Numbered from the stretch's first letter, positions 32,497-40,237 are shown. The stretch is DNA of 64,000 bases from Nonomuraea wenchangensis (GCF_900111685.1 NZ_FOHX01000023.1:1-64000); one strand, 5' to 3'. Notes: generated by a model from the letters alone, not told the origin. Program-made: numbers and translations.

Positions 32497-32547
32497 TTGC
32501 CCCCGTAAAACTAGATGCCCTAGGTTTCATCCTAGAGTTCCTAGTTT
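32497..32547 (+). promoter_or_regulatory. promoter with symmetric array of four CTAG sites
   Basis: TTGCCC (32497-32502) and TAGGTT (32521-32526), 18 bp apart, are a plausible -35/-10 pair for the FBP gene. CTAG, rare in GC-rich genomes, occurs four times: 32511, 32520, 32532 and 32541, spaced 9, 12 and 9 bases, giving mirror symmetry about 32527/32528. The outer arms AAACTAG (32508) and CTAGTTT (32541) pair perfectly. The array overlaps the -10 and the start region, as an operator for a pair of dimers would, or a leader hairpin. Confidence 0.5.
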
Positions 32548-32560
32548 CGAGGGAAGAGTC

Positions 32561-33073
32561 ATGAACCCCGTCACCGAGCGCGACCTGCGCGCGTCCTTCG
32601 TCAACTGCTCCAAAGGGGAGGCCCGCAGGCTCGGGCTGCCCCGCGACCTGGCCGCCACCCCCTGGGCCGACCTCGACTTCCTGGGCTGGCGCGACCCGGG
32701 GGCGCCCGAGCGGGCCTACCTGGTGGCCGAGCGCGGCGGCGGGCTCACCGGCGTGGCGCTCCGCCTGGCCCAGGACGTACGGAGGAGCCCCGCCAAGAGC
32801 ACCCTGTGCTCGGTGTGCGTCACCCCGCACGCGGGCACCGGAGTCGCGCTGTTCACCGCGCCCCGCGTCGGGGCCGCCGGCCGCCAGGGCAACACGGTCG
32901 GCGTCTACATGTGCGCCGACCTCGCCTGCTCCCTGTACGCACGCGGCAGGAAGCAGACCGAGGCGGGCACCCGGTTCGAGTCGCTGACGGCGGAGGAGCG
33001 GGTCGCGCGGGCCGTGGCCAACCTGGACGCCTTCCTCGGCCGGGTGCTCGACGACACCCTCGCGAACGCCTGA
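32561..33073 (+). CDS. FBP-domain treble-clef zinc-finger protein
   Basis: A 170-residue protein of the FBP_C family, related to the zinc-finger end of FusB-type EF-G-binding proteins. Zinc ligands are CSVC (Cys82, 85) and CADLAC near 125-130, spaced by the strand pair ALFTAPRVGAAGRQGNTVGVY. The N-terminus (TERDLRASFVNCSKGEARRL) is the usual family opening, followed by LDFLGWRDP. FusB-type proteins free EF-G from the ribosome when it is jammed by fusidic acid; this protein lacks the N-terminal half of FusB, so any EF-G role here is inference. SD GAGGGAAGAG precedes ATG 32561. The gene converges on clpX and shares its terminator. Confidence 0.85.
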   Translation: MNPVTERDLRASFVNCSKGEARRLGLPRDLAATPWADLDFLGWRDPGAPERAYLVAERGGGLTGVALRLAQDVRRSPAKSTLCSVCVTPHAGTGVALFTAPRVGAAGRQGNTVGVYMCADLACSLYARGRKQTEAGTRFESLTAEERVARAVANLDAFLGRVLDDTLANA

Positions 33074-33078
33074 GCCCC

Positions 33079-33117
33079 GCGCCGGCGGCCCACGGACCTC
33101 AGGCGGGCCGCCGGCGC
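33079..33117. terminator. bidirectional hairpin terminator
   Basis: Inverted repeat with perfect 13-bp arms, GCGCCGGCGGCCC (33079-33091) and GGGCCGCCGGCGC (33105-33117), loop of 13. It starts 6 bases after the FBP stop and overlaps the clpX stop (33099-33101), so it serves both converging genes. Confidence 0.75.
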
Positions 33118-34334
33118 CCGCGCGGCACCAGGGCGGGGCTGACGTGGTGCAGCACGGTGTCGCGGGTGATCACGACCCGGGCCACGTCGTCCCTGCCCGG
33201 CACCTCGTACATCACGTTGAGCAGCACCTCCTCCAGGACCGCGCGGGCCGCCCTGGCGCCGGTGCGGCGCAGCAGCGCCTGCTCGGCGACCGCCGCCACG
33301 GCGTCCTCCTCGAACGCGAGCTCGACGCCGTCCAGCTCGAACAGCCGCTGGTACTGCCTGATCAGCGCGTTGCGCGGCTCGGTGAGCATCCGGACCAGCC
33401 CGGCCCGGTCCAGCGGGCGCAGCGTCGTCAGCACCGGCAGCCGGCCGGTCAGCTCGGGGATCAGCCCGTACGCCACCAGATCCCGCGGCATGACCCGGGC
33501 CAACACGTCCTCCTCGGCCGGATCGTGCGGTGAGCCGCCGAACCCGGCCGCCCTCCGCAGCGTCCGCCGCTCGATCACCCGCTCCAGCCCGGCGAACGCG
33601 CCCCCGGCGATGAACAGCACGTTCGTCGTGTCCAGGGCGATGAGGTCCTGGTGGGGGTGTTTGCGCCCGCCCTGCGGCGGCACGTTCGCGACCGTGCCCT
33701 CCAGGATGGTCAGCAGCGCCTGCTGCACGCCCTCGCCGGAGACGTCGCGGGTGATCGACGGGTTGTCCGCCTTGCGGGCGATCTTGTCGATCTCGTCGAT
33801 GTAGACGATGCCGGTCTCGGCCCGCCGCACGTCGTCGCCGGCCGCCTGGATGAGCTTGAGCAGGACGTTCTCGACGTCGTCGCCGACGTAGCCGCTCTCG
33901 GTGAGCGCGGTGGCGTCGGCGACGGCGAACGGCACGTCCAGCATCCGCGCCAGGGTCCGCACGAGGTACGTCTTGCCGCTGCCCGTGGGGCCGACCAGCA
34001 GGATGTTGGACTTGCCCAGTTCGACCGGGTCGTCCTTCGAGACGGGGGCGCGCAGGCGCTTGTAGTGGTTGTGGACGGCCACGGCCAGCGTCCGCTTGGC
34101 CTGGTCCTGGCCGATGACGTACTGGTCCAGGAACGTGTGGATCTCACGCGGGGTGGGCAGGTCGCGGGCCGGCCCGGCGGGGGCCGCCGCGGCTTCTTCC
34201 TCGGCTATGAGCTCGGTGCACTGCCCGACGCACTCCTCGCAGATGTGGACCGACGGCGGCCCCGCGATCAGCCGCCGGACCTCGTGCTGGCCCTTCCCGC
34301 AGAACGAGCAGGCCGGTCCCGTCGATCGGATCAC
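33099..34334 (-). CDS. clpX: ClpX-like AAA+ unfoldase, secondary copy
   Basis: A 411-residue AAA+ protein. The zinc-binding domain has Cys9-x2-Cys12 (CSFC) and Cys32-x2-Cys35 (CEEC). Walker A is VGPTGSGKT, the pore loop ESGYVGDD, Walker B IVYIDEIDK, and the sensor region FIAGGAFAGLERVIERR. The GFG of RRAAGFGGS corresponds to the IGF loop that docks ClpP, so ClpP pairing is possible. VAYGLIPELTGRLPVLTTL is canonical. It starts at GTG 34334, 5 bases after the P450 stop. Housekeeping clpX is normally next to clpP and tig, which are absent, so this is a paralogue. Cotranscription with a P450 is unusual. Confidence 0.9.
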   Translation of the reverse strand: MIRSTGPACSFCGKGQHEVRRLIAGPPSVHICEECVGQCTELIAEEEAAAAPAGPARDLPTPREIHTFLDQYVIGQDQAKRTLAVAVHNHYKRLRAPVSKDDPVELGKSNILLVGPTGSGKTYLVRTLARMLDVPFAVADATALTESGYVGDDVENVLLKLIQAAGDDVRRAETGIVYIDEIDKIARKADNPSITRDVSGEGVQQALLTILEGTVANVPPQGGRKHPHQDLIALDTTNVLFIAGGAFAGLERVIERRTLRRAAGFGGSPHDPAEEDVLARVMPRDLVAYGLIPELTGRLPVLTTLRPLDRAGLVRMLTEPRNALIRQYQRLFELDGVELAFEEDAVAAVAEQALLRRTGARAARAVLEEVLLNVMYEVPGRDDVARVVITRDTVLHHVSPALVPRGRRRPA

Positions 34335-34339
34335 AGCTC

Positions 34340-35542
34340 TCAGCCCGCCGTGCCCAGGGTCACCGGCAGCGACAGCAGCCGGGCCGTGCCCGGGTCGGGG
34401 ACGCGCTGCGGCGGCCCCGCGAGCGCGAGGCCGGGGAAGCGGCGCAGCAGCGAGCCGAGCGCGACCGCGGTCTGCACGCGCGCCAGCGACGCCCCGGCGC
34501 AGAAGTGCGGCCCGTGCGCGAACCCGAGCTGCCCCGCCGCGTCCCGCCGCACGTCGAACCGGCCGGGGTCGGCGAAGACGCGCGGGTCGCGGTTGGCGGC
34601 CGGGATCGCGACCGTCACCGGCTCGCCCTTCGGCACCGTCACGCCGCCGATCTCGACGTCCTCCGTCGTGAACCGGGGGATGGTCAGCAGCTGCGGACCG
34701 CACCAGCGCATCAGCTCCTCGACCGCGCCCGGCATCAGCGCCGGGTCGGCGCGCAGCGCGGCGAGCTGATCGGGATGCTCGTGCAGGGCGGCCACGGAGT
34801 TGGCGATGAGGTTCGTGGGCGTCTGCCCGGCGAGGACGAGCTGCCACACCATCGTCACCAGCTCGGTCTCCGACAGCCGGTCGCCGTCCTCCTCCTGGAC
34901 GCGGGCCAGCTCGGAGATCAGGTCGTCGCCCGGCTCGGCCCGCGCCCTGGCCACGGCGGCCTTCGCGCCCTCCAGGATGCCGGGGATCGCCTCGGCGAAC
35001 GCGGCCCCGTGCCCCGCCGCGACGTCCGCGCCCCACGCCCGCCAGCGCGGCCGGTCGGCGGCCGGGATGCCGGTCAGCTCGCAGATCACCTCCATCGGCA
35101 GCGGCCGGGCGAAGTGCGCCAGCAGATCCACCGTGTCGTCTCCCGGGCCGTCGTCGGACAGGTTGCCTGGCAGCTCGTCCAGCAGGGCGTCCACGATGCG
35201 CTCGACGCGCGGCCGGAACCGCTCCGCCTGCCGCGGCGTGAACGCGGGCGCGACCAGCCGGCGCAGCCGGGCGTGCTCGGCCCCGTTCAGCTCGGACATC
35301 GTCGTCATGTACGGCAGGCAGTCGGCGGGGACGTCCGGCCGCTGGTAGCTGGCCTCGCCGGTACGCAGCCGGGGGTCGGCGAGGACCGCCCGGCCCTCGG
35401 CGTGCCGCAGCACGACCCAGAAGGCGAACCCCGGCCCGGTGAGCCGCGCCACGGGGGAGTCGCCGGCCGCCCGGACGTACGCGGCGGAGGGGTCGCGCAG
35501 CAGCGCGAGGCCGGTCATGTCGAGCTCGGGCACGTCGGCCAT
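34340..35542 (-). CDS. cytochrome P450
   Basis: A 400-residue soluble bacterial P450. The I-helix acid/alcohol motif is changed to LAGQTPTNL (AGxxT with the acidic residue replaced by Gln-Thr), ExxR is EELMRW (Glu295-Arg298 region), and the heme loop is FAHGPHFCAGASLA, with the axial Cys near 352. The change of the acid might alter oxygen activation. The length and the IPAANRDPRVF motif match the CYP105/107-like bacterial class. ATG 35542 has GAAGGG six bases upstream; an in-frame ATG pair at 35573-35578 would add 11-12 residues but falls inside the operator. Divergent from the TetR gene, and cotranscribed with clpX. Electron partners are not in the window. Confidence 0.92.
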   Translation of the reverse strand: MADVPELDMTGLALLRDPSAAYVRAAGDSPVARLTGPGFAFWVVLRHAEGRAVLADPRLRTGEASYQRPDVPADCLPYMTTMSELNGAEHARLRRLVAPAFTPRQAERFRPRVERIVDALLDELPGNLSDDGPGDDTVDLLAHFARPLPMEVICELTGIPAADRPRWRAWGADVAAGHGAAFAEAIPGILEGAKAAVARARAEPGDDLISELARVQEEDGDRLSETELVTMVWQLVLAGQTPTNLIANSVAALHEHPDQLAALRADPALMPGAVEELMRWCGPQLLTIPRFTTEDVEIGGVTVPKGEPVTVAIPAANRDPRVFADPGRFDVRRDAAGQLGFAHGPHFCAGASLARVQTAVALGSLLRRFPGLALAGPPQRVPDPGTARLLSLPVTLGTAG

Positions 35543-35557
35543 GGCCCACCCTTCGTT

Positions 35558-35580
35558 TTCAGATGATCCCATCATTTGAA
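35558..35580. promoter_or_regulatory. TetR-type operator between P450 and tetR
   Basis: Arms TTCAGATGAT (35558-35567) and ATCATTTGAA (35571-35580) are complementary at nine of ten positions around CCC. The site lies 16 bases from the P450 start and 47 bases from the tetR start, so one bound repressor could control both directions. Confidence 0.65.
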
Positions 35581-35627
35581 TGTTCACGGTATCCTGACTG
35601 GCGGGACCCGGCAACGCGAGGAGGACG

Positions 35628-36704
35628 ATGGCCCGGCTGACCAGAGCGCAGGCACAGGAGCGCAACCGGGCGAGAGTGCTGGCCGCGGCGCGGGCGGAGT
35701 TCGCCGAGCGTGGATACCGGGAAGCCAAGATCGACGGCATCGCCGACCGCGCGGAGCTCACGCGCGGAGCGGTCTACTCCAACTTCCCCGGCAAACGGGC
35801 GCTGTACTTCGCGGTGCTGGCCGAGCTGGCCGAGTCCGCCGAGCCGCCCGCCCCCGCCGAGCCCGCGCTGACCGTCGGCGAGGCGCTGAGGGAGGTGGCC
35901 CGCGCCTGGGTCGCCCGGCTGCCGCTCGCCACCGACGACGAACGCGGGCCGAGCCGGCTCGGCATGCACCTGATGCCGGAGATCCTCGCCGACGAGCTGA
36001 CGCGGGTGCCGTACGCGCAGCTCGTGAAGCTCGACGCGATCCTGCTCGGGCTGGCGCTGGAACGCCTGCGTCCGCCGCCCACCCCCGACGGGCGGCTGGT
36101 GCGGCTCGCCGAGGCGGCGCTCACGCTGCTGCACGGGGCGGGGCAGCTCGCGGCGGCGGCGCCGGGGTTCGTGGAGCCGTTCAACGTGGTGCGCGCCTGC
36201 GAGCGGCTGGCCGATCTCGACCTCGGCGACCGGTGGTTCGTCGCGCCGCTGCTGCCGCGTCTGTCGGCCGGCGACGAGCCGTGGTCGCCGCCATCGGCGG
36301 TGCCGGACGCGGTCAGCGGCGAGCCCGTACGGCTGGACGGTGACGGCGTGGTGGCGGTGCTCGGCATGCACCGGCTGTCGGCCGTCGAGGACGCCGTACG
36401 GGCCGCGCCGCCCGGGGCCGAGGTCACCGCCGTCGTGGTGAGCGGCGCGCCAGAGGAGCTGTTCCCGCTGGCCAGGCTCACGCTCGGCGAGCTGTGCGGC
36501 TGCCTGCGCGCGGCCGTCCCGCGATCGGCCTGGCCGCGGCTGCGGGTCGTGTGGGACGAGAGCGGCGACCTCGCGGCGGCGGCGGGCATCACCGGCGTGG
36601 ACGACGCCACGGAGGTGGCGCTGCGCGTCGAGGCGGGCCGCGTCACGCTGCGCGCCGAAGGCTACGGCGCCGCCCACGCCGCCGCCGCCCGGCACACCAC
36701 CTGA
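35628..36704 (+). CDS. TetR family regulator with extra C-terminal domain
   Basis: A 358-residue regulator, about 150 residues longer than usual. Residues 10-60 form the HTH (RARVLAAARAEFAERGYREA, then KIDGIADRAELTRGAVYSNF and PGKRALYF). The ligand domain runs to about 215. Residues 230-358 make a separate alpha/beta region: GVVAVLGMHRLSAVEDAV, EVTAVVVSGAPEELFPLARL and LRVVWDESGDLAAAAGI, followed by ALRVEAGRVTLRAEG. This resembles a thioredoxin-fold protein of the redoxin type but has no CxxC active site (the one CGC is in ELCGCLRA). SD GAGGAGG precedes ATG 35628. It probably represses the divergent P450-clpX operon through the palindrome between them. Confidence 0.85.
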   Translation: MARLTRAQAQERNRARVLAAARAEFAERGYREAKIDGIADRAELTRGAVYSNFPGKRALYFAVLAELAESAEPPAPAEPALTVGEALREVARAWVARLPLATDDERGPSRLGMHLMPEILADELTRVPYAQLVKLDAILLGLALERLRPPPTPDGRLVRLAEAALTLLHGAGQLAAAAPGFVEPFNVVRACERLADLDLGDRWFVAPLLPRLSAGDEPWSPPSAVPDAVSGEPVRLDGDGVVAVLGMHRLSAVEDAVRAAPPGAEVTAVVVSGAPEELFPLARLTLGELCGCLRAAVPRSAWPRLRVVWDESGDLAAAAGITGVDDATEVALRVEAGRVTLRAEGYGAAHAAAARHTT

Positions 36705-36718
36705 TGGGGCGCGGTCCG

Positions 36719-36754
36719 CTGCCGCGTCGCCCTGCCGCGTCGCCCTGCCGCGTC
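36719..36754. repeat. 13-bp tandem repeat
   Basis: CTGCCGCGTCGCC is repeated exactly at 36719-36731 and 36732-36744, with a third partial copy from 36745. It lies just after the tetR stop in a 203-base gap before the methyltransferase gene. The rest of that gap shows nothing recognisable. Confidence 0.7.
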
Positions 36755-36907
36755 AAGCCGGGCCGCGTCGCCGTGTCTGGAGTTGCCGTGTCGTGGCGCG
36801 GGGTCGTGGGCCTGGACTGGCGAAGGGCGTCATGCTGGTGGCAGGCGGGTCCGGCTCTGTGGGGCGGCTCGCGGTGACATGACGGGCATCTGATAGGAAA
36901 GTCGCTC

Positions 36908-37717
36908 ATGTCGAGCTTTTTGTCGTCCGAGGAAGCCACTCCCGCCCTGGTCGCACGGCTCAGGGCGGCCGGGTGCGTGTTCGCCGAGGACGAGGCGGAG
37001 CTCATCCTCGCCACCGCCCGCACCCCCGACGAGGTCGAGGCCATGGCCGAGCGCCGCGTCTCCGGGCAGCCGCTGGAGCACGTGCTGGGCTGGGCGGAGT
37101 TCTGCGGGGTTCGGTTGACCGTCGAGCCGGGGGTGTTCGTGCCTCGGCCCCGTACCGGGTTCCTCATCGGGCAGGCCGTCGCCCTGGCCGGGGAGCTTCC
37201 GGGCACGCCGGTCGTCCTCGACCTGTGCTGCGGCACGGGCGCGATGGGCGCCGCCCTGGTCGCAGGACTGGCCCGGCCGGTCGAGCTGCACGCGGCCGAC
37301 CTCGACCCGGCCGCCGTGCGCTGCGCCCGGCGCAACCTCCCCGGTGCCTCCGTCCACCAGGGCGACCTGTACGAGCCGCTGCCCGCGACGCTGCGCGGCC
37401 GGGTGAACCTGCTGATCGCCAGCCCGCCGTACGTGCCGTCCGCCTCCGTCGGGCTGCTGCCTCCCGAGGCCCGCCTGTACGAGCCGCTGACCGCGCTCGA
37501 CGGCGGACACGACGGCCTCGACGTGGTCCGCCGCGTGCTTGCCGGCGCGCCCGGCTGGCTGGCCCCCGGCGGCCACCTGCTGATCGAGACCAGCGAACGC
37601 CAGGCCGAGGCCACCGCCCGCGCCGCCGAGGAGGCGGGGCTGACCGTCCGCGTCACCGGCTCCGACGAGCTGGACGCCACCGCCGTCATCGCCACCGCCC
37701 CGCCGTCGTCCTCCTGA
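36908..37717 (+). CDS. PrmC/HemK-like methyltransferase
   Basis: A 269-residue SAM-dependent methyltransferase related to PrmC, which methylates the glutamine of release-factor GGQ motifs. The N-terminal helical part contains RRVSGQPLEHVLGWAEFCGV and LTVEPGVFVPRPRTGFL, both PrmC landmarks. The SAM loop is VLDLCCGTGAMGAAL. The catalytic NPPY is replaced by ASPPYVPSA (SPPY). Known PrmC needs the Asn, so the change suggests a different acceptor, although related 'putative glutamine methyltransferase' paralogues with this feature are common in actinomycetes. The true prmC is normally next to prfA, which is not here. Start ATG 36908 is used; the SD is weak (GGAAAG). Confidence 0.83.
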   Translation: MSSFLSSEEATPALVARLRAAGCVFAEDEAELILATARTPDEVEAMAERRVSGQPLEHVLGWAEFCGVRLTVEPGVFVPRPRTGFLIGQAVALAGELPGTPVVLDLCCGTGAMGAALVAGLARPVELHAADLDPAAVRCARRNLPGASVHQGDLYEPLPATLRGRVNLLIASPPYVPSASVGLLPPEARLYEPLTALDGGHDGLDVVRRVLAGAPGWLAPGGHLLIETSERQAEATARAAEEAGLTVRVTGSDELDATAVIATAPPSSS

Positions 37718-37757
37718 GCTCCTCCTCGGCCCGTCCGTCCTCGGAGGCGGGGGGTAA

Positions 37758-37794
37758 GGGACCAACGGCACCCCGATCCAGGGACTTCGTCCCC
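37758..37794 (+). promoter_or_regulatory. two DevR/DosR-like boxes
   Basis: GGGACTTCGTCCCC (37781-37794) matches the DevR/DosR consensus GGGACT-n-GTCCC very well. A weaker box, GGGACCAACGGCACC (37758-37772), lies 23 bases upstream in the same orientation. Paired boxes at such spacing are typical of DevR-activated promoters. The CBS gene starts 62 bases downstream of the near box. This points to control by hypoxia, nitric oxide or dormancy signals. Confidence 0.7.
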
Positions 37795-37856
37795 AGGTGC
37801 GGCTCACCGGGTAGTGCGACCATGGAAGGGGAAGGTCGAGCCGCCGGAGGAGTGCC

Positions 37857-38327
37857 ATGAGCGTCGAGACCCTGATCGCCGAGCAGGTCATGAGCCGGAT
37901 CCTGGTCGTAGTCAAGCCCGAGGAGTCGCCGTTGATGGCGTGGGAGCTGATGCGCCGCGCGAACGTGCACCATCTCCCCGTCGTGTCCGACGGGCACCTG
38001 CTCGGGGTGCTGAGCCGCGAGGACCTGGCGGCCTCCTGGTCCGGCGGGCCGTGGGAGCAGGCGGGACGCCAGGTGGGCGCGCTGCTGACGGGCGAGCGCC
38101 GGCCGCGGGTGCTGCTCGACACGCCGCTGCCACGGGTGGCGGCCATCCTGGCCGACTCGGGCTGCGACGCCCTGCCGGTGGTCGGCAAGTACGGGCTGGC
38201 CGGACTCATCACCACCTCCGACGTGGTCGCCGCCGTGGCGGGCCGCCGGCCGCGCCCGGAGGACACGGCGGGCGAGGTGATGACCGGCATGTTCCACCTC
38301 GAACCGGTGCTTCCACGGGAGAACTGA
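37857..38327 (+). CDS. CBS-domain protein
   Basis: A 156-residue protein made of two CBS domains. The first (about 8-65) has EQVMSRILVVVKPEESPLMA, ANVHHLPVVSDGHLLGVLSR; the second (about 80-140) has RVAAILADSGCDALPVVGKY and GLAGLITTSDVVAAV, ending VMTGMFHLEPV. Tandem CBS units bind adenine nucleotides and act as energy sensors. In many actinomycetes, small stand-alone CBS proteins belong to the DevR (dormancy) regulon, and DevR-like boxes lie upstream here. SD GGAGGAG supports ATG 37857. The flavodoxin gene follows 15 bases after the stop. Confidence 0.92.
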   Translation: MSVETLIAEQVMSRILVVVKPEESPLMAWELMRRANVHHLPVVSDGHLLGVLSREDLAASWSGGPWEQAGRQVGALLTGERRPRVLLDTPLPRVAAILADSGCDALPVVGKYGLAGLITTSDVVAAVAGRRPRPEDTAGEVMTGMFHLEPVLPREN

Positions 38328-38342
38328 GAGGGGAAGAGCGCC

Positions 38343-38864
38343 ATGTACGCGCTGGTGGTGTACGAGTCGATGTACGGCAACACGAAGGCGGTCGCCGAGT
38401 CGATCGCCGAAGGGCTGGCGAGCGCCATGCGGGCCGAGGTGGCCGAGGTCGCCGGCGCGCCCGGCGTGGTGGGGGCGGACGTGAGCCTGCTGGTCGTGGG
38501 CGGGCCGACGCACGCGTTCGGGCTGAGCCGGGTCTCGACCCGGCAGTCCGCCGCGCAGCAGGCCGAGGGCGTCCCGCTGGTCTCCAAGGGACGCGGGGTG
38601 CGCGAGTGGCTGGCGGCGCTGCGCACCTCGTCGGCCGCACTCGACGCGGCGGCCTTCGACACGCGGGTCGCCAAGCCGCGCATGCCGGGCTCGGCGGCGC
38701 AAGGCGTCGCGCGGCGGCTGCGCCGGGCCGGGGTACGGCTGGCCTGCCCGGCGCGCAGCTTCTACGTCGAGGGCACCCTGGGCCCGCTCGTCCCCGGCGA
38801 GCTGGACCGGGCCAGGGAATGGGGTGAGAGCCTGGCCCGCGCCCACACCGTCCCGGTGCCGTAG
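38343..38864 (+). CDS. flavodoxin-domain protein
   Basis: A 173-residue FMN-binding flavodoxin-like protein. VYESMYGNTKAVAESIAEGL is the FMN-phosphate loop, VVGGPTHAFGLSRVSTRQSA is the second (50s/60s) loop, and the GAFAA-like ending is replaced by FYVEGTLGPLVPGELDRARE. It is likely a one- or two-electron carrier. It is cotranscribed with the CBS gene (15-base gap, SD GAGAGGGGAAGAG) under DevR-like control, which suits a low-oxygen redox role. A strong rho-independent terminator follows. Confidence 0.9.
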   Translation: MYALVVYESMYGNTKAVAESIAEGLASAMRAEVAEVAGAPGVVGADVSLLVVGGPTHAFGLSRVSTRQSAAQQAEGVPLVSKGRGVREWLAALRTSSAALDAAAFDTRVAKPRMPGSAAQGVARRLRRAGVRLACPARSFYVEGTLGPLVPGELDRAREWGESLARAHTVPVP

Positions 38865-38896
38865 CCCGGCGTCCGGCGGGATTTCGCGCGAGGCTT

Positions 38897-38934
38897 CCGT
38901 GCGGTGGCGAGGATTCGCCGCCGCACGGTTTTTT
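38897..38934 (+). terminator. rho-independent terminator
   Basis: Stem CCGTGCGGTGGCGA (38897-38910) pairs with TCGCCGCCGCACGG (38915-38928) across loop GGAT (one G-T pair), followed directly by six T (38929-38934). It ends the CBS/flavodoxin operon 33 bases after the stop codon. Confidence 0.95.
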
Positions 38935-39050
38935 GTTTCTCGTGAAATGTCGCAAATTAGCGGCGTTCGCCGCTTCCACCTGCATGGACTTCCCGCCGGA
39001 TTCGCGATTTCATTTCCCCGTCATCGCCTTTCCAATGATGGGGGGAATAA

Positions 39051-40211
39051 ATGGCACAGATGCGGCGAACAATGGCGGTCGCCGTCATTGTGGTGGTCGC
39101 GGCGGCGTTCGCGGCGCCGTCGGCGTCGGCGGCCGGACGGCGCGAGCCGGTGCGTGTCACCCGCTTCCTCGGCGAGCGGAGCCTGCCGCATCTGACCCGC
39201 CTGGACGGCACGACGGTGGGCGGCCTGTCCGGCATCGACCACGACCCCCGCACCGGCACCTGGTATTTCATCTCCGACGACCGCTGGCGCTACAACCCCG
39301 CCCGTTTCTACACCGGCCGCCTCCACATCGACCGCGTCACGGGCGAGTTCCGCGGCGTGCGGCTGACCGGTGTCACGACGCTCACCCGCGCCGACGGCAC
39401 GCCCTACCCCGGCTACGGCAAGCCCGAGTCCGCCGACCCCGAGTCCATCAGGTACGACCGCTGGAACGGCCGGCTGCTGTGGGGCGACGAGGGCGACCGG
39501 CCCGACGACCGCAACCCCGGCATTCCGCTCTCCCAGCCCGCCGTCCGCGCCATGGACCGGCAGGGCCGCCACCTCGACGCGTTCCCGCTGCCGCGCACCC
39601 TGCGGCTGACCCGCGGCGAACGCGGCCCGCGGCGCAACTTCGGCTTCGAGGGCCTGGCCGTCACGCCGCGCGTGGTCACCGCCGTCACCGAGGGCCCCCG
39701 CTACGAGGACGGCGCGCCGCCCACCGCCGAGCGCGGCGCGCCCGCCCGGGTGACCGTCTGGAGCCGCGACGGCAGGCTGCGCGGCCAGTACGCATACCCG
39801 GTCGACGCGCTGCCCGCCGCGCCCGTCCCGCCGACCGGCGACGCCGACAGCGGCGTGTCGGAGATCCTGGCCGTGGACGACCTGCGCTACCTCGCGCTCG
39901 AACGGTCCTGGATCCAGGGCGTCGGCTACCGCGCCCGGCTGTACGAGTTCGACCTGCGCGGCGCCACCGACGTCCTCGCCCGGCGCTCCCTGACCGACGG
40001 GCGGCCGTACCGGCCGGTGACCAAGCGGCTCGTCCTCGACCTGAGCGAGGCGGTCCCTCAGTCGGAGACCCCGGTCCAGAACTACGAGAGCCTGGCCTGG
40101 GGGCCGCGGCTGGCGAACGGCGAGTGCACGCTCGTCGTCGGCTCCGACGACAACTTCAGCCAGGAGGAGGTCACCCGGTTCCTGGCGTTCGGGGCCACGG
40201 GTTGCCGCTGA
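39051..40211 (+). CDS. secreted phytase-like esterase domain protein
   Basis: A 386-residue exported protein. Residues 1-28 are a signal peptide (RRTMAVAVIVVVAAAFAAPS, cleaved near ASA-AGRR). The mature part is the esterase-like/phytase-like beta-propeller domain (Phytase-like, PF13449 type): VGGLSGIDHDPRTGTWYFISDD, YGKPESADPESIRYD, NFGFEGLAVTPR, GVSEILAVDDLRYLALERSW and NYESLAWGPRLANG. The D-P-E and E-G-L/E-S-L positions are the family's conserved acidic sites. Real activity of the family is poorly known; phosphoesterase or lipase functions have been suggested. GGGGG (about 39040) serves as SD for ATG 39051. It converges on the SGNH hydrolase gene. Confidence 0.88.
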   Translation: MAQMRRTMAVAVIVVVAAAFAAPSASAAGRREPVRVTRFLGERSLPHLTRLDGTTVGGLSGIDHDPRTGTWYFISDDRWRYNPARFYTGRLHIDRVTGEFRGVRLTGVTTLTRADGTPYPGYGKPESADPESIRYDRWNGRLLWGDEGDRPDDRNPGIPLSQPAVRAMDRQGRHLDAFPLPRTLRLTRGERGPRRNFGFEGLAVTPRVVTAVTEGPRYEDGAPPTAERGAPARVTVWSRDGRLRGQYAYPVDALPAAPVPPTGDADSGVSEILAVDDLRYLALERSWIQGVGYRARLYEFDLRGATDVLARRSLTDGRPYRPVTKRLVLDLSEAVPQSETPVQNYESLAWGPRLANGECTLVVGSDDNFSQEEVTRFLAFGATGCR

Positions 40212-40225
40212 GCGCCCGTGGCCCC
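40191..40225. terminator. hairpin terminator overlapping the stop codon
   Basis: GGGGCCACGGG (40191-40201) pairs perfectly with CCCGTGGCCCC (40215-40225); the stop TGA (40209-40211) is in the 13-base loop. It sits between converging genes and can act on both. Confidence 0.7.
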
Positions 40226-40237
40226 GCGCTCACCCGC

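Noticed and set aside
35573..35578. P450 start at the ATG pair inside the operator
   Set aside because: ATG 35542 has a good SD, while the upstream ATGs lie within the palindrome without one.
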